DNA of 64,000 bases from JABABV01 sp965222855 (GCA_965222855.1 CBDCUL010000012.1:22940-86939), one strand, 5' to 3'. Positions 1 to 10,478 are shown, counted from the first letter of the stretch. Notes: generated by a model not told the origin, from the letters alone. A program made the numbers and translations.

Positions 1-13
1 ATATATATAGCAT

Positions 14-877
14 TTATTTTTCTAGTAAAAGATTACTATTTAATAAACTTAAATATTGATCAACGCGCGTTGCGACAGCATTGATTGCACAACGATTAAA
101 TTTTCTTAAATCAAAAATTTGAGCATTATTTTTGAAAAAAGTTTGTAATGATTGATGATAAATCATTAATAATTCTGTGCCAATATTAACTTTACGGACT
201 TGGAAAGCTAGTGTTTTAGCAATCTCATCAAAGGCGATTCCAGAAGTACCATGCATTACTAAAGGAACGTCTTTTAAAGCTTGGCTAACTTTTTTTAATA
301 AAGTAAAATCAAGGATTGGTTTACCTTTATAAACGCCATGACTCGTGCCAAATGCGACTGCTAATCAATCAACTTTCGTTGCTTGATAGTATTTAATCAC
401 ATCGTCGTATTCGGCAACAAGCGCAGCGCCACTGTTGAGATCATCTTCTTTACCACCAATAATTCCAACCTCACCCTCAACGATGACGGCGGGATGATGG
501 GCTTTAGCATAAGCCATCACAATTTTGGTTTTGGCAATATTATTCGCTAGTGATAAATTACTGCCATCAAACATGACTGAATGAAAACCAGCATCAATCG
601 CTTTTTTACAAAGAGTGACACTATGACTATGATCTAGATGAATCATAATCGGGACTTTAGCTTTTTTCGAAGCAGCGAGTGCCATCGGTACAAAATATTC
701 AAAATCTATATATTTCAAAGCTCCTTCACTAATTTGACAAATTGCGGGAGCGTTATTTTTTTCTGCCCCTTCAATAACAGCTTTTAACATTTCAAAATTC
801 ATCACGTTAAAAGCAGCAATTGCACTATGTGAAGCTAGTGATTTTTTAATAAACGATGCGGTATCGATTTTTTCCAT
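14..877 (-). CDS. class II fructose/tagatose-bisphosphate aldolase
   Basis: 287-residue class II (zinc) aldolase, last gene of the lac-type operon. It should cleave tagatose-1,6- or fructose-1,6-bisphosphate to DHAP and glyceraldehyde-3-phosphate in the cytoplasm. All metal-site motifs are present: IHLDH (Asp82 catalytic, His83), FGTSHG (His180) and VMHGTSG (about His209). One TGA codon (365-367) encodes Trp171. Length is normal for the GatY/KbaY/Fba class. Its start overlaps the end of the upstream membrane protein by 32 nt, so translation is probably coupled. The operon context (lacA, lacB, PTS-lac) suggests tagatose-bisphosphate as substrate; this is inference, because sequence cannot separate the two epimers. 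Confidence 0.93.
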
Positions 878-1322
878 ATTTCACCAACTTCCCTTTGTTC
901 TTCGGTTTCCTAAAGCTAAATGCTAAAGGCAGAACAAATCAAAAGATGTAAATATAATCGACACTAATCATTACTTGATAATTGCCAGCTTCACTTAAAA
1001 AAGGAATGCTAACTAATAATGCATTAGCAATGATTGCCATTACTAATCAAAATCCAGCACCGATAAAAGTAGTTTTAATTAGTCAATCAGGTAAGTTATT
1101 TTTATATTGAATATGCCGATAAGCAATATAAAATCCTAATAATTGACATCCAATAATTGTAATAAAAATAATAATGTTGCTTGCATCAAAATGAGAAATA
1201 TTAGTTTGGAAAAACATAAATAGCGGAATAAATAAAATAATTGATGCAACTAACATCGTATAAGTGAATCAGTTATTCGGAATCAGATGTTTCGAAATTT
1301 TCTTTTCAAACGCCTTCAACAT
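846..1322 (-). CDS. small 4-TM membrane protein inside the lac-type operon
   Basis: 158-residue protein that becomes visible only when TGA is read as Trp (four such codons). It starts MLKAFEKKI, has about four hydrophobic segments (near residues 16-36, 46-66, 82-106 and 122-140) and a basic tail. It overlaps the 3' end of lacE by 50 nt and the 5' end of the aldolase gene by 32 nt in other frames, which argues for a real, coupled gene in this operon. I do not recognise the family. Possible roles are an accessory subunit of the permease or an exporter of a sugar by-product; neither is shown by the sequence. Confidence 0.7.
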
Positions 1323-3267
1323 ATCGCATAGCTCCTTCTGATTTTTGCGCTAAATTAATATAGTTTTGAGCATCGATATTGTGAATTTTTAAATTATATT
1401 CTTTAGCATCTTTCAAAATTTCATCTTTATAAATTCGTAATTGGGGCGACAAGATTACTAAATCTGATTTTTCCATTTTCGTACGGTGATTACCGTAAGA
1501 TGAGGAAGAGAAAGTATATTCTTTATCTTTACCTAAAAGTTTTGCCCCTTGAGCACAACTATGAGCAAACATCGCACTAGTTCCCGCGCCATAACATAAG
1601 ATTAAGACATTGCGAATTCCAGCTATTTTTTGATTAGTTACTTTCGTAATAGTTTCCACAATGTGCGCTTTTTTATTAGTTCTATTTGCAATAATTTCTG
1701 CTTTACGATCGCGACGTTCTTGCATTAGAATGGCATGACGTTTTACACGCATTTCTTGGCGTTTTTCACGATTTAGTGCTAAATCATCTTTTAATAATAA
1801 TAATTTAGTTGAAGTTGTTGCGTATCGAGGTGATTCTTTAGCGGAGAACAACATGGCGAGATGGTATTTTCAACGCGTTACAACATTGTAGTGTAGTGGT
1901 GCTTCAACGCCTAGTTCTTCCATTTTCTTAACTTCTTGACCACATAAAACTTTATCATAGACTAATAAGAATGGTAGTCAAAATACAGCATCAACTAATA
2001 AAAATACTGCAAACATAATAAAGCATCTTGGGTCTAGTGCTGTTCCTAAATAGAGGCCGATAACCGCAGGGGTTGATCACGGTACCGAAACGGACTGAGC
2101 GTTCATTCCTAAATTAATAACAAAGAATTTGAAGATACAAATATTCATAATTGGGATAATTAAGAACGGGATTAACATAATCGGATTTAAAATCATTGGT
2201 GCTCCAAATAATAATGGTTCATTAACTTGAAAGAATACCGGAATGATTGAAGCGATTCCAACTGCTTTTGCTTGTTTTGATTTAGCAAACAAAATAAACA
2301 ATAATGGCACTACTAATGTCGCGCCGGTTCCTCCAATTGTTGAAGTGAAATCATATGACATTTGGTAAGTTAAAATATGTATCGCATGATGATGACCATT
2401 AATTAAAGCTTGATTGTCAGTTAGATTTTTAGTCATAAATGGTACTAGAAACGGACGTGTAACTGAAGGACCATGAATTCCACAAAATCAAATTAAGGCT
2501 GTCGCAAATGCAATTCCAATTAAAGCTGGATAACTATCAGATGAATGAATTAGTGGTTTAACTAATTGAAACAATCCTTGGGTGATTGTTTTTCCATCAG
2601 AAATTTGCATATAGCCAAAGCCAATTAATCAATATGGGATTAGTGCAAAAGCTAGGGGAATAATATCAGCAAATGATTGTGATACTCCTTGTGGTACTGC
2701 TTTTGGTAATCTAATTGTAATGTTTCAATAGAGTGTTCAATAGAAAATTCAGGGGAGAGTTAATCCAACGATAATTCCCATGATCATTCCTTGAGACGCT
2801 AAATAAGAAATATTTAGCGTTGTCCCAGCAACACCTTTATCATTATAGTTAATGACTCCTGCTAATAGAATAATTGCCATTGCTCCGGCAAACCCAGCAA
2901 TAATCGTATTAATTTTACGATCATCTGGTAGACGAGTATTTAATTTTTTAGAAAATGCAACAGCAATCCCACTGGCAAACCAGATGGTCACAATTCCCAT
3001 CGTAAAAGTATACATCGTACTTAAACATTCAGTTGTTTGAACGTTTCAATGTCAATTACTTTGAATTGCTGGTGGAATTCACATAATTAAACCAATTAAA
3101 GAAGAAAAGATAATAATTGGTAAGGTAACGTAGAATCCTTCCATCATTGAGCGTAAATAACGGTTTCCCGAAATTTTTTGTAAAACTGGTACTAAACGTT
3201 TGTTAATAAATTCCTCGACTGCTCCCATTTTCTTTTTTTGTGAAAGATTAGCTTGATTTGCGCTCAA
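1273..3267 (-). CDS. lacE: PTS lactose-family EIICB permease
   Basis: 664-residue fused IIC-IIB permease of the lactose/cellobiose PTS family, importing and phosphorylating a beta-galactoside or beta-glucoside at the membrane. The IIC part (about 1-400) has multiple TM helices with the family signatures CGIHGPSV and FQVNEPLLFGAPM. A highly charged linker (about 480-540) leads to IIB with the phosphorylated cysteine in LILCYGAGTSA (Cys558). It is about 100 residues longer than typical LacE, mostly in the linker. Many TGA codons encode Trp. The start is uncertain: TTG at 3267, two bases after the lacF stop, or ATG at 3228. It sits between lacF (IIA) and the coupled membrane protein. Confidence 0.93.
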
Positions 3268-3269
3268 AA

Positions 3270-3578
3270 CTAACGCTTATAAAGTTCAATTAAAAAAGGT
3301 AGTAATTCTTTTAATAGTAAAGTTGTCATTAAATGATCTTGGCCATGGACCATCGTCATTGTTGGTTCTGAATAATTGCCTTTGGCTTCTTCAAATAATA
3401 AATCTGTTTGTTTAGAATGGGCTAGGGTAATTGATTTTTGCGCTTTCGCTAACAATTCCTCAATCTTATCAAAATTTCCGGCTTTCGAATTAATGAGTGC
3501 TTCTAGTAAATAAGAACGCGCCTCACCCGAATGACTTACTAATTCAAAGCCTTTAAAAGTCATGGTTTTTTTATCCAT
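3270..3578 (-). CDS. lacF: PTS lactose-family EIIA component
   Basis: 102-residue soluble IIA protein of the lactose/cellobiose PTS family, forming a helical trimer that passes phosphate from HPr to IIB. The motif TMVHGQDHLM carries the phosphorylated His78 and Asp81, which corresponds to the metal-binding Asp of the family. Length is exactly that of the family. It starts with ATG after an AGGAGG ribosome site near 3590. It lies 44 nt after lacB and directly before lacE, so IIA, IIB and IIC are all present in cis. Confidence 0.95.
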   Translation of the reverse strand: MDKKTMTFKGFELVSHSGEARSYLLEALINSKAGNFDKIEELLAKAQKSITLAHSKQTDLLFEEAKGNYSEPTMTMVHGQDHLMTTLLLKELLPFLIELYKR

Positions 3579-3622
3579 ATCTAAATCCTCCTATTAGGAT
3601 AATTTATTTTTTATCATAAAAA

Positions 3623-4165
3623 TTATCAATAGCGATTTTTTGCTTGAACTACGCCATTAGTATATTTTCCTTTTTCTCAGCTAGTAATTTCTTGACTGAA
3701 AGGATTTTTTCCTAAAGGTAGTGTTTTGTTAATTAAGTTGTTAATTCGAATTATTAGTTTTTGGTTTTTGATCGTTGCTCGATATTTAGTTGTTAAGAAA
3801 TTATCAATAATTTCTAATGCTAATCCAGTGCCAGTAATCCGACCACCAATTGCAATCACGTTGGCATCTAAGTTACGACGTGACTGAATTGCCGAATAGA
3901 CATCGCGCACTAATGCACAACGAATCCCTTTAACTTTATTAGCAGCATTACTAATTCCAACGCCAGTACCACAAATTGCAATCCCTAAATCAGCTTGTTT
4001 ATTAATAACTGTTTGGGCAATTTTGTAACCAAAAATCGGATAATGTGTTCGCACTTTATCAAATGTACCAACATCAATAACTTCATGGCCTAAACTTAGT
4101 AGGTGTTCTTTTATCGTATTTTTAAATTCCGTTACAATATGGTCGTTACCAATTACTATTCGCAT
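3623..4165 (-). CDS. lacB: galactose-6-phosphate isomerase subunit LacB
   Basis: 180-residue RpiB/LacAB-family protein. LacB pairs with LacA to isomerise galactose-6-P to tagatose-6-P. It shows MRIVIGNDH at the N-terminus, the family signature AICGTGVGISNAANK near residue 65 and ALVRDVYSA. The reading frame continues through two TGA (Trp) codons to a C-terminal extension ending KNRYW, close to the 171-residue length of known LacB. It overlaps the end of lacA by 10 nt. A plain RpiB role is possible, but the adjacent LacA makes LacB the better call. Confidence 0.9.
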
Positions 4166-4587
4166 AATGATAACTCCTTATCTAACATATCAGTTCGGAC
4201 TAAATGACGACCACCCTCAAATTGAGCGCTTAAAAATCGATCAACGATTTTTAAGCCATAAGGAACGGCGACAACGTCACTGCCTAAAACTAATACTTTA
4301 CTGTTGTTATGTAACTTAGTCATAAAAGCACTATGTTCATCACTGATTTGGGCAGCAACGATACCTGGAAATTTAGAGGCAATCATAAAAGATGCATTGC
4401 CAGTTTCGTCAATTAAAATCGCATCATCAACAATACCTTCAACTAATAAATTCATTCCTTCAACAACTCGATCAAAAAATTCAAGCGCAGTTGATTCAAT
4501 AATTTTATGATTTTCTAATTTTAATCTAGTTTTAATTTCATCATATAAAAGTTTATTTTTTGAACGGTTATTTATAAAAAGTGTCAA
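4156..4587 (-). CDS. lacA: galactose-6-phosphate isomerase subunit LacA
   Basis: 143-residue LacA subunit, the non-catalytic-looking partner of LacB in galactose-6-P isomerase. The C-terminal FEGGRHLVRTDML and the central ISDEHSAFMTKLHNN are characteristic of LacA and differ from RpiB. I chose the TTG start at 4587 because a clear AGGAGG lies 7 nt upstream and the product then has the usual LacA length; an in-frame ATG at 4656 would add 23 unlikely residues. It is the first gene of the operon, with about 400 nt of non-coding DNA upstream. Confidence 0.88.
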   Translation of the reverse strand: MTLFINNRSKNKLLYDEIKTRLKLENHKIIESTALEFFDRVVEGMNLLVEGIVDDAILIDETGNASFMIASKFPGIVAAQISDEHSAFMTKLHNNSKVLVLGSDVVAVPYGLKIVDRFLSAQFEGGRHLVRTDMLDKELSLCE

Positions 4588-4865
4588 AAAGTGTCCTCCT
4601 ATTTTTTTACAATATAGTAGTTTTCTAAACATTTTATTTTTATTATTTAAATTCATTCAAAATTTTTAATAACTATTAAACATTAAATTTTTTACTTAAC
4701 CTTTGTTTTGTTAATTAAACTTTCGTTTTTGTTATACGGACATATTTGATTTATTTAAAAATCATTCACAAAATCTTGATCAGTTATAAAACTGTTCTAA
4801 GAGTAATTTAATAAATTTATTTTGTCATATAATTTGTCATATAAATTTATTCAAAATATTAATAA

Positions 4866-4881
4866 TGTGATGTTTATCACA
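4866..4881. promoter_or_regulatory. candidate operator palindrome upstream of lacA
   Basis: Perfect inverted repeat TGTGAT-gttt-ATCACA in the leader of the lac-type operon. Short dyads of this size often bind dimeric regulators. No regulator gene is adjacent, so the role is inference. Confidence 0.35.
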
Positions 4882-4970
4882 AAAAAATAATAACACATTA
4901 TTTTAATACTTTCACTATAAATATTATTATTATCAATTAATTAACAATTGTATTATAAAATTTGCACATA

Positions 4971-4996
4971 AAAAAAAGGGGAATTATTGCCCCTTT
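4971..4996 (-). terminator. terminator of the orphan 5S gene
   Basis: On the minus strand an AAAGGGG/CCCCTTT stem with an 8-nt loop is followed by a T run, directly after the 3' end of the 5S gene. Confidence 0.75.
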
Positions 4997-5002
4997 ATTT
5001 CG

Positions 5003-5108
5003 GTATGGCACTGCGCTATTCTTGCTTATGCTACATTCACCGCAAAGATGTTTAACTTCTGTGTTCGATATGGTAACAGGTATTACTATCTCGCTATAAG
5101 CACCATAC
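5003..5108 (-). rRNA. rrf: 5S rRNA, orphan diverged copy
   Basis: About 106 nt, aligning end to end with the 5S gene beside the 23S at 36.7 kb and sharing the core CGAACACAGAAGT. It differs at a number of scattered positions. The terminal helix still pairs fully because changes occur on both strands (GTATGGTGC with GTGCCATAC here, GTGTGGTGC with GTGCCACGC in the other copy). Structure is thus kept, suggesting a working gene. A possible promoter (TTGCTT, 17 nt, TATCAT) lies upstream. No 23S or 16S is nearby. Confidence 0.85.
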
Positions 5109-5132
5109 GTAAGCTATTTAGTATATATTAAT

Positions 5133-5161
5133 ATGATAACTAAATTAATTTAAAAAAGCAA
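5133..5161 (-). promoter_or_regulatory. possible promoter of the orphan 5S
   Basis: Minus-strand TTGCTT (5161-5156), 17-nt spacer and TATCAT (5138-5133), about 25 nt before the 5S 5' end. The -35 lies in the 3' arm of the preceding terminator. Moderate match only. Confidence 0.4.
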
Positions 5162-5199
5162 TATTTTATTATTAGTAATAATAAAATATTGCTTTTTTA
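5152..5199. terminator. long hairpin terminator
   Basis: Perfect 22-bp inverted repeat (AAAAAAGCAATATTTTATTATT and its complement) with a 4-nt loop. It ends the secreted-protein operon on the minus strand and insulates the orphan 5S. Confidence 0.8.
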
Positions 5200-5281
5200 G
5201 TGGTTATAAATGGGTTATTAAATAATAAAAAACCAGTTAATTATCTTTATTTTTATTATTTAATGTTACATCTTTTAGTTT

Positions 5282-6205
5282 TTAATAATTGCTACTTCAT
5301 ACAAAATCAATTGTATTAATGTTGATTTTAATGTTTGTATATTGGAATAGAAATTGCATACATTTATAATGAATATTATGATGCGGTGTAATTCGATCAA
5401 TTTTATCATATGCAGTATCTCAAATATTAAAGTTATAATTATCAAAATTCTGATCTAAATTATTTATGCTATAGGAATCAGAAACTCCATTGATAGAATT
5501 GGTATCTATATCATCTGGTATACCTGAATATTTAGATCCATCACCAGACCATGATCAACATGTATTAAAGAAGCTATTTGTAATCGATGCTCTATAATCA
5601 CTATGACTGCTAACACTCATAAAAGTATACATACAACAAGCCACACCCATTGGATCATATTCCTTTTGAGTAAATCAAGAATAACTAGCTCAATCAGACA
5701 TATGGCCATTATTAGATGTTTCCACCTTAAATGAAAATGAATAACTGATGCTAATTGTTAAATGATATGTTGATGGATCTGGATTTTGGCCATTGTTATA
5801 AGGAGCAATTTTGAATAATTTATGCTTTATATTTTGTACAGTTTGATTTGAATAATTATTAATTAAATTAGATAAATTGAATGTTTTTTTAGTATGGTAA
5901 TAATGATCTCCTGCCGGATTATTGAACTGACTCTCTTCAGTATAATGATCATCGCTATTAACATTTGGGTTTAAAGTTGCATTAGTATATGTTTTTGTAT
6001 CTCCTGCTCCCAAGCTAAGAGATAATGATGAATTATCATCATTGTAATTGGAATTATTTTTTAATGGATTATTTAGTTTATGACTAACAGATGCACATAA
6101 TAAACTAACTGGTTTTTGGTGAGCATAATGGGTTGTAAAGCTAACTGGAATTGATGAAGAAATACCAATAATAGAAGCAATATTAATAAAATATTTAAAT
6201 TCCAT
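5282..6205 (-). CDS. secreted protein of unknown function, coupled to the MACPF-like gene
   Basis: 307 residues, starting MEFKYFINIASIIG, with an N-terminal hydrophobic signal-like segment and no clear lipobox. The body is rich in Asn, Ser, Tyr and Asp, with a low-complexity stretch near residues 45-85 and an aromatic C-terminal half containing several TGA-encoded Trp and the pair CCMYTF. The start (ATG 6205) is chosen because GGAGAA lies 7 nt upstream; it overlaps the end of the preceding gene by 11 nt, so the two are translationally coupled. I do not recognise the family. Context suggests a partner of the upstream exported protein. Confidence 0.75.
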
Positions 6206-7985
6206 GACTATCTTCTCCATCATAAAGCGGATCAAAAGTCATAAGGTTTTTTAGCGCTGTTGTATATCCAAAGTCATTATTCTTGGATTGATCTTTTGAT
6301 AAATCATAATAATACCCAGTATGACTATAATGTAAATTATCATTATTATTGATAATAAAATGATTAAATTCTCCGTTGCTGTATTGTGCATATACATCTT
6401 TGATAACTCATAAACTTAAATTTGTATTATTAAAAGTAAAATCTTCTTTTACCATTACGATATTTACAAAATTATCAGCAGATTGATTGCTATCAATTAA
6501 AGCTAAATTAAGTTCATTTCCATGTCCGTTAATAGTGTTAATTCCTTCAATATAAAAATTATGATTATCACTACCGTTTTTCATTGTAAAACTTGTATGA
6601 TTGAATCAATCAACAATATTAAGATCATCATAACCTTGAAATGATTGTCTAATTGTATTAATTGATTGCAACATTAAAGTATCAGTATGTTTTAATAATA
6701 AATTATCAATTGCATCGCCAGTAGTGAAAAGATCATTATAACGTGAATCGATATTAGCGATACGCGTATAATCATCAACGAATTTATTATTGTTAGATGG
6801 TGATGGTGTTGGTCGTGGATGAGTATTGTCTGATAAAACGTCTTTATTTAAAGCAATTGCTTCATCAAAATATTTATCTAACTCAGGAAATTTTTTCATT
6901 AGATATAAATATGGATTAACTGCATTAACTCAAGGCATAAAATCAATATATTTATCTAAATCAGTTGCATTATTAAGTCCTTTTGGAAATCATTGAGCAA
7001 CATTATCGGCTGATCCGGTTGTCGGATCTTTGTGATAATCATTAATAAATGTTTCAGAATTAGATAATATTTTACCTATATCACCGCTAAAGCTATCTAT
7101 ATTAATTCCGTCAACAGGCAAAATATTTTCAGCTTCTCCAGGAAATGTTTGGTATTGTAAATTAATAGAATTATGACCTTTATGTGATTGATGCAATTCA
7201 TTAACTGCCAATTTTAAATCATTTAAACCATAATGAGCTGATAGTTTTGTTTTTATTGAAGTTCGTGTATTTTGATCACTGCATTTAATTTGTAAATTAA
7301 ATAAAACTTGTCTAGTTGCAGTTTCATGAAATATTAATCGGTCGGAATATCTTTTAATAAATGAACTTCAAGCTTTTGGATCTTTTTGATTTTGACTTTG
7401 ACAATAATTTATTATATTTTGGGCAATTGGACTAATAGAAGCATCATCTTCTAAAAAGACTTCATCTACTGTTGTTGAATATGAGAATATAGCAGATATT
7501 GTTTTACTATCAGTTTGTGTGCTATTAAAAAAATTAACAGCAGCCGATCCTCCTAATTTTTTAAAACCAAATTTTAAAGATGTATTAACTCCTAAATTTT
7601 TAATTAATGACGAAGTATCATTAATGCTATTAAATGTTAATGCTGTACTTTTTGTACGAATGCTAACTTTTGATAAATCATCACTTTTAAAAATTGAATG
7701 AATTGAATCAATACCATTAGTTACATCATAACCTGTTCCTAAAGCATTATAGGGTGCATCATTTACCCCGAGGTTTGCATTTAAAGTTTGAATTTGATGC
7801 AAATATGTTTTATAAGATATAGTGCTTGATAAAGCACTATTATATTCAGAGTTAGTATGATTTGTATGCAGACTATTATTTGTTGGGTTAGCTATAGTAT
7901 GGTTGTTGTGAGCGACCATAGTGACACTACCCGAACAAATTAATGGACTTGATATTAATATTGTTTTTAATAAATTACGATACAT
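6195..7985 (-). CDS. secreted protein with a possible MACPF-like region
   Basis: 596 residues with a signal peptide (about 1-25) and no lipobox. From about residue 83 it has GTGYDV, then LKFGFKKLGGSAAVNFF and, after a Trp encoded by TGA, FIKRYSDRLIF. This order resembles the start of MACPF/perforin domains (G-x-GYDV, amphipathic strand, then the FIxxYGTHY signature), though the Thr-His of the signature is not preserved. MACPF proteins form membrane pores. The match is by eye and weak, so function stays open. The C-terminal half is Asn/Asp-rich. First gene of a two-gene operon, divergent from a lipoprotein. Confidence 0.75.
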
Positions 7986-8100
7986 TTGATAACAACTCCT
8001 TTTTTCATTTTTTTTAATTGAATTTTAAATATGGTAAATTACTATACAGTGTAATTTTATCATAAAATAATGTTATTATTTATAATAAAGAGGTGTAATA

Positions 8101-9558
8101 ATGAAATTGATTAAAAAACATAAAATAAAAAATATCATTGGATTATCTTCAATGGCGCTGTTAATTTTGTGTTCAACAGCTTGTGGTAGTAGTAAAAATA
8201 CTACTACTTGAATACCAACAACTGCTGCTAATACGGATAATATTTTAATTAATTACAGTGATGAAAATAGTGTTATGAATACTCTTAATGATTATTGTCA
8301 CCACCAATTAAAATCTTGATTCGGGATCGAAGTGGCTAATAAAAATCCTCGTCTTTTTGCAAACGCTAATGCAAAAAATTTAGGAAATATGAATTTTTTC
8401 AGAGTTAATAGTGCAATGCGCCAACAATATCATTTAAATTCAAGTGTTAAATATTGGGTAGATTGATCCAAATGAACAATATTCAAATCTCCTTTAAAAA
8501 TGAAAATTAAAGATGCTTATTTTAAAAATGATGGATCCTCTGATGGTTGAGAATGACAAATGGTCGATTTTAAAAAATTAAATATTAATCATCCAAATGA
8601 TATTAAAGTATATGAAAAATCAATTATCCATCAAGAAATAGTTCAAAAAATGCATGAATTTCAAAATGCTTTATCAGATTTTGAAAATCAATGTCATAAC
8701 GAAGTGGCTATTCAATACAATTACACAATTACAAATGATTCTACTCATAATCCTTCATATAATCCTGGCGATGGTCCTGAAATACAAGAATTTGTTATTA
8801 TTAGTAACGTAATTAATTTTGATAATCCTTATTATAACGGATTTGACTATATTGCCCAATATAATTATCTAAGAACAAAAAATTATTATTTATTGAATAA
8901 CGTAGTATCTACTGACATTAATAGTTATGCGCTAGAAACCAATGATAAAGATCGCTATAAAAACTTAATGCAAAGCTTTTTAAACGAGTTTGACCCGGTG
9001 AATTTTCATAACATTAAAGATTATGTTGATTTAGAAATTAAAGATACTAATTCTGCAGATTTATCAAAAATATATAATATTAATTATCATAATCCAGATA
9101 TAAAATATATTATTACTTTAACAGATAAAGTTATCTACAATAAAAAATATACTCGTGATAATGAGAAAGAATGAAATGTTAAGACATTATTAATGAGATT
9201 CCGACCGTTGTATGGATGAAAAAGTGATTTTATTAAATATAATAATGTCAATAATTTTCAAAATGATAATTTATTTAAAAGTGTTGCCAATCTAGACAAT
9301 ATCATAATTTCAGACTGGTATTCTATAATGTCTGTAAACAGAGTGTTTCGAGATTTAGCAAAACACAGTATTTTTTTAGTTCAACAAGGTCAAGGAATTG
9401 GTTGGGCTCATGACAAAAACAATAAAAACTTATACAGTAATGACCACGCCATTAGTTGAAGTGAACAATTATTATTCAGTTTATGTGGTAAAAACAATGA
9501 TTTTCAAAAAAAAACTATCACTCAAGTAAACCGTTTTCATATGACAAAACCTTGATAG
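8101..9558 (+). CDS. large lipoprotein, unknown family
   Basis: 485-residue exported lipoprotein. Positive N-terminus, hydrophobic core and lipobox STAC (Cys28). GAGGTG lies 5 nt before the ATG. Numerous TGA-encoded Trp codons. The body is hydrophilic with no domain I recognise; a region near residues 330-360 (HNPDIKYIITLTDKVIYNKK) looks like the beta-strand modules of the other lipoproteins here. It is divergent from the MACPF-like gene across a 115-nt promoter region and ends at a bidirectional terminator, so it is monocistronic. Confidence 0.85.
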
Positions 9559-9577
9559 TTAATTTTTAATAAACAAA

Positions 9578-9611
9578 AAAAACTATATAGCTTTGAAGCT
9601 AGATAGTTTTT
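9578..9611. terminator. bidirectional terminator
   Basis: AACTATATAGCTT / AAGCTAGATAGTT stem flanked by A and T runs, between convergent genes. Confidence 0.8.
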
Positions 9612-9623
9612 TATTTATAATAA

Positions 9624-10478
9624 TTAGTTTTTATTGATTGATCCAAATGTTTTTAAGTAATTTACAACAGTACTTTTCATTTCTTCAATCGCGGCCAACT
9701 GGGCGCTACGGATATCAAAAACATTGGGATTATGTTCGAAAAATGTTTCTAAACTTTTCGTATATGTAATTAATAAATCAGTTTCGACATTGACTTTAGC
9801 AACTCCAAGTTTGATTGCTTTATTAATTTTTGCAAAATCAATTCCCGAAGCACCATGCATCACAATTGGGCAATCAGTTAAGTTGCGTGTTTCTTCTAAA
9901 ATCTCAAAATTTAATTGTGGTTCTGTCTGATAACGTCCATATTGCGAACCAAAAGCAACTGCTAGCATGTCAACTTTTGTTTTATTAACAAACTCTTTTA
10001 CTTTTTGAGGATTCGCATAGAAGCGTTCTTTATCAGTAAATTTATCGTTGTCAGAAACTGAAAATATGCCAATTTCACCTTCAACAATAACTTTGTGCTT
10101 ATGTGCATAAGCAACAATTTCAGCTGTTTCAATTAAATTTCTTTCAATTTTATGATGACTACCGTCAAACATAACTGATGTAAAGCCATAACTTATGGCT
10201 TTCTTAATGATTGCAAAATTAGTGCCATTATCTAGCTGTAATGCGACATCTACTTTTGCGTTTTGAGCGGCCCTAATCGCCATTGGTACAAAGTATTCAA
10301 AATCAATATATTTAGTAATTGAGCGTTCGCTAATTTGACAAATAATTGGTGACTTCGTATGTTCGGCTGCATCGATAACCGCTTTTAAAGTTTCATAATT
10401 GATGATATTAAAAGCACCGATTGCGTATTTGTTTTGTTGGGCTTTTTTAATCATTTTTAAAGGACTGACTAATGCCAT
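9624..10478 (-). CDS. class II aldolase paralogue lacking two zinc ligands
   Basis: 284 residues, clearly homologous to the aldolase at the window start and of the same length and fold. The ATG at 10478 follows AGAGGTG. Catalytic Asp83 and His208 remain, but the zinc-site His next to the Asp is Asn84 (LQLDNG instead of IHLDH) and the second zinc His is Tyr180 (GSQYG instead of TSHG). The residue before LD is also Gln rather than His. A class II aldolase without these ligands should not hold its catalytic metal. It may be a sugar-phosphate-binding or regulatory protein, or an enzyme with altered chemistry. Monocistronic. Confidence 0.9.
   Translation of the reverse strand: MALVSPLKMIKKAQQNKYAIGAFNIINYETLKAVIDAAEHTKSPIICQISERSITKYIDFEYFVPMAIRAAQNAKVDVALQLDNGTNFAIIKKAISYGFTSVMFDGSHHKIERNLIETAEIVAYAHKHKVIVEGEIGIFSVSDNDKFTDKERFYANPQKVKEFVNKTKVDMLAVAFGSQYGRYQTEPQLNFEILEETRNLTDCPIVMHGASGIDFAKINKAIKLGVAKVNVETDLLITYTKSLETFFEHNPNVFDIRSAQLAAIEEMKSTVVNYLKTFGSINKN

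Larger units (their letters stand above)
4588..5002. other. intergenic leader of the lac-type operon
   Basis: AT-rich region between lacA and the orphan 5S gene. It should hold the lac operon promoter, but no convincing -35/-10 pair stands out. It contains a 6+6 bp inverted repeat (4866-4881) and the 5S terminator at its far end. No ORF is supported. Confidence 0.6.
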
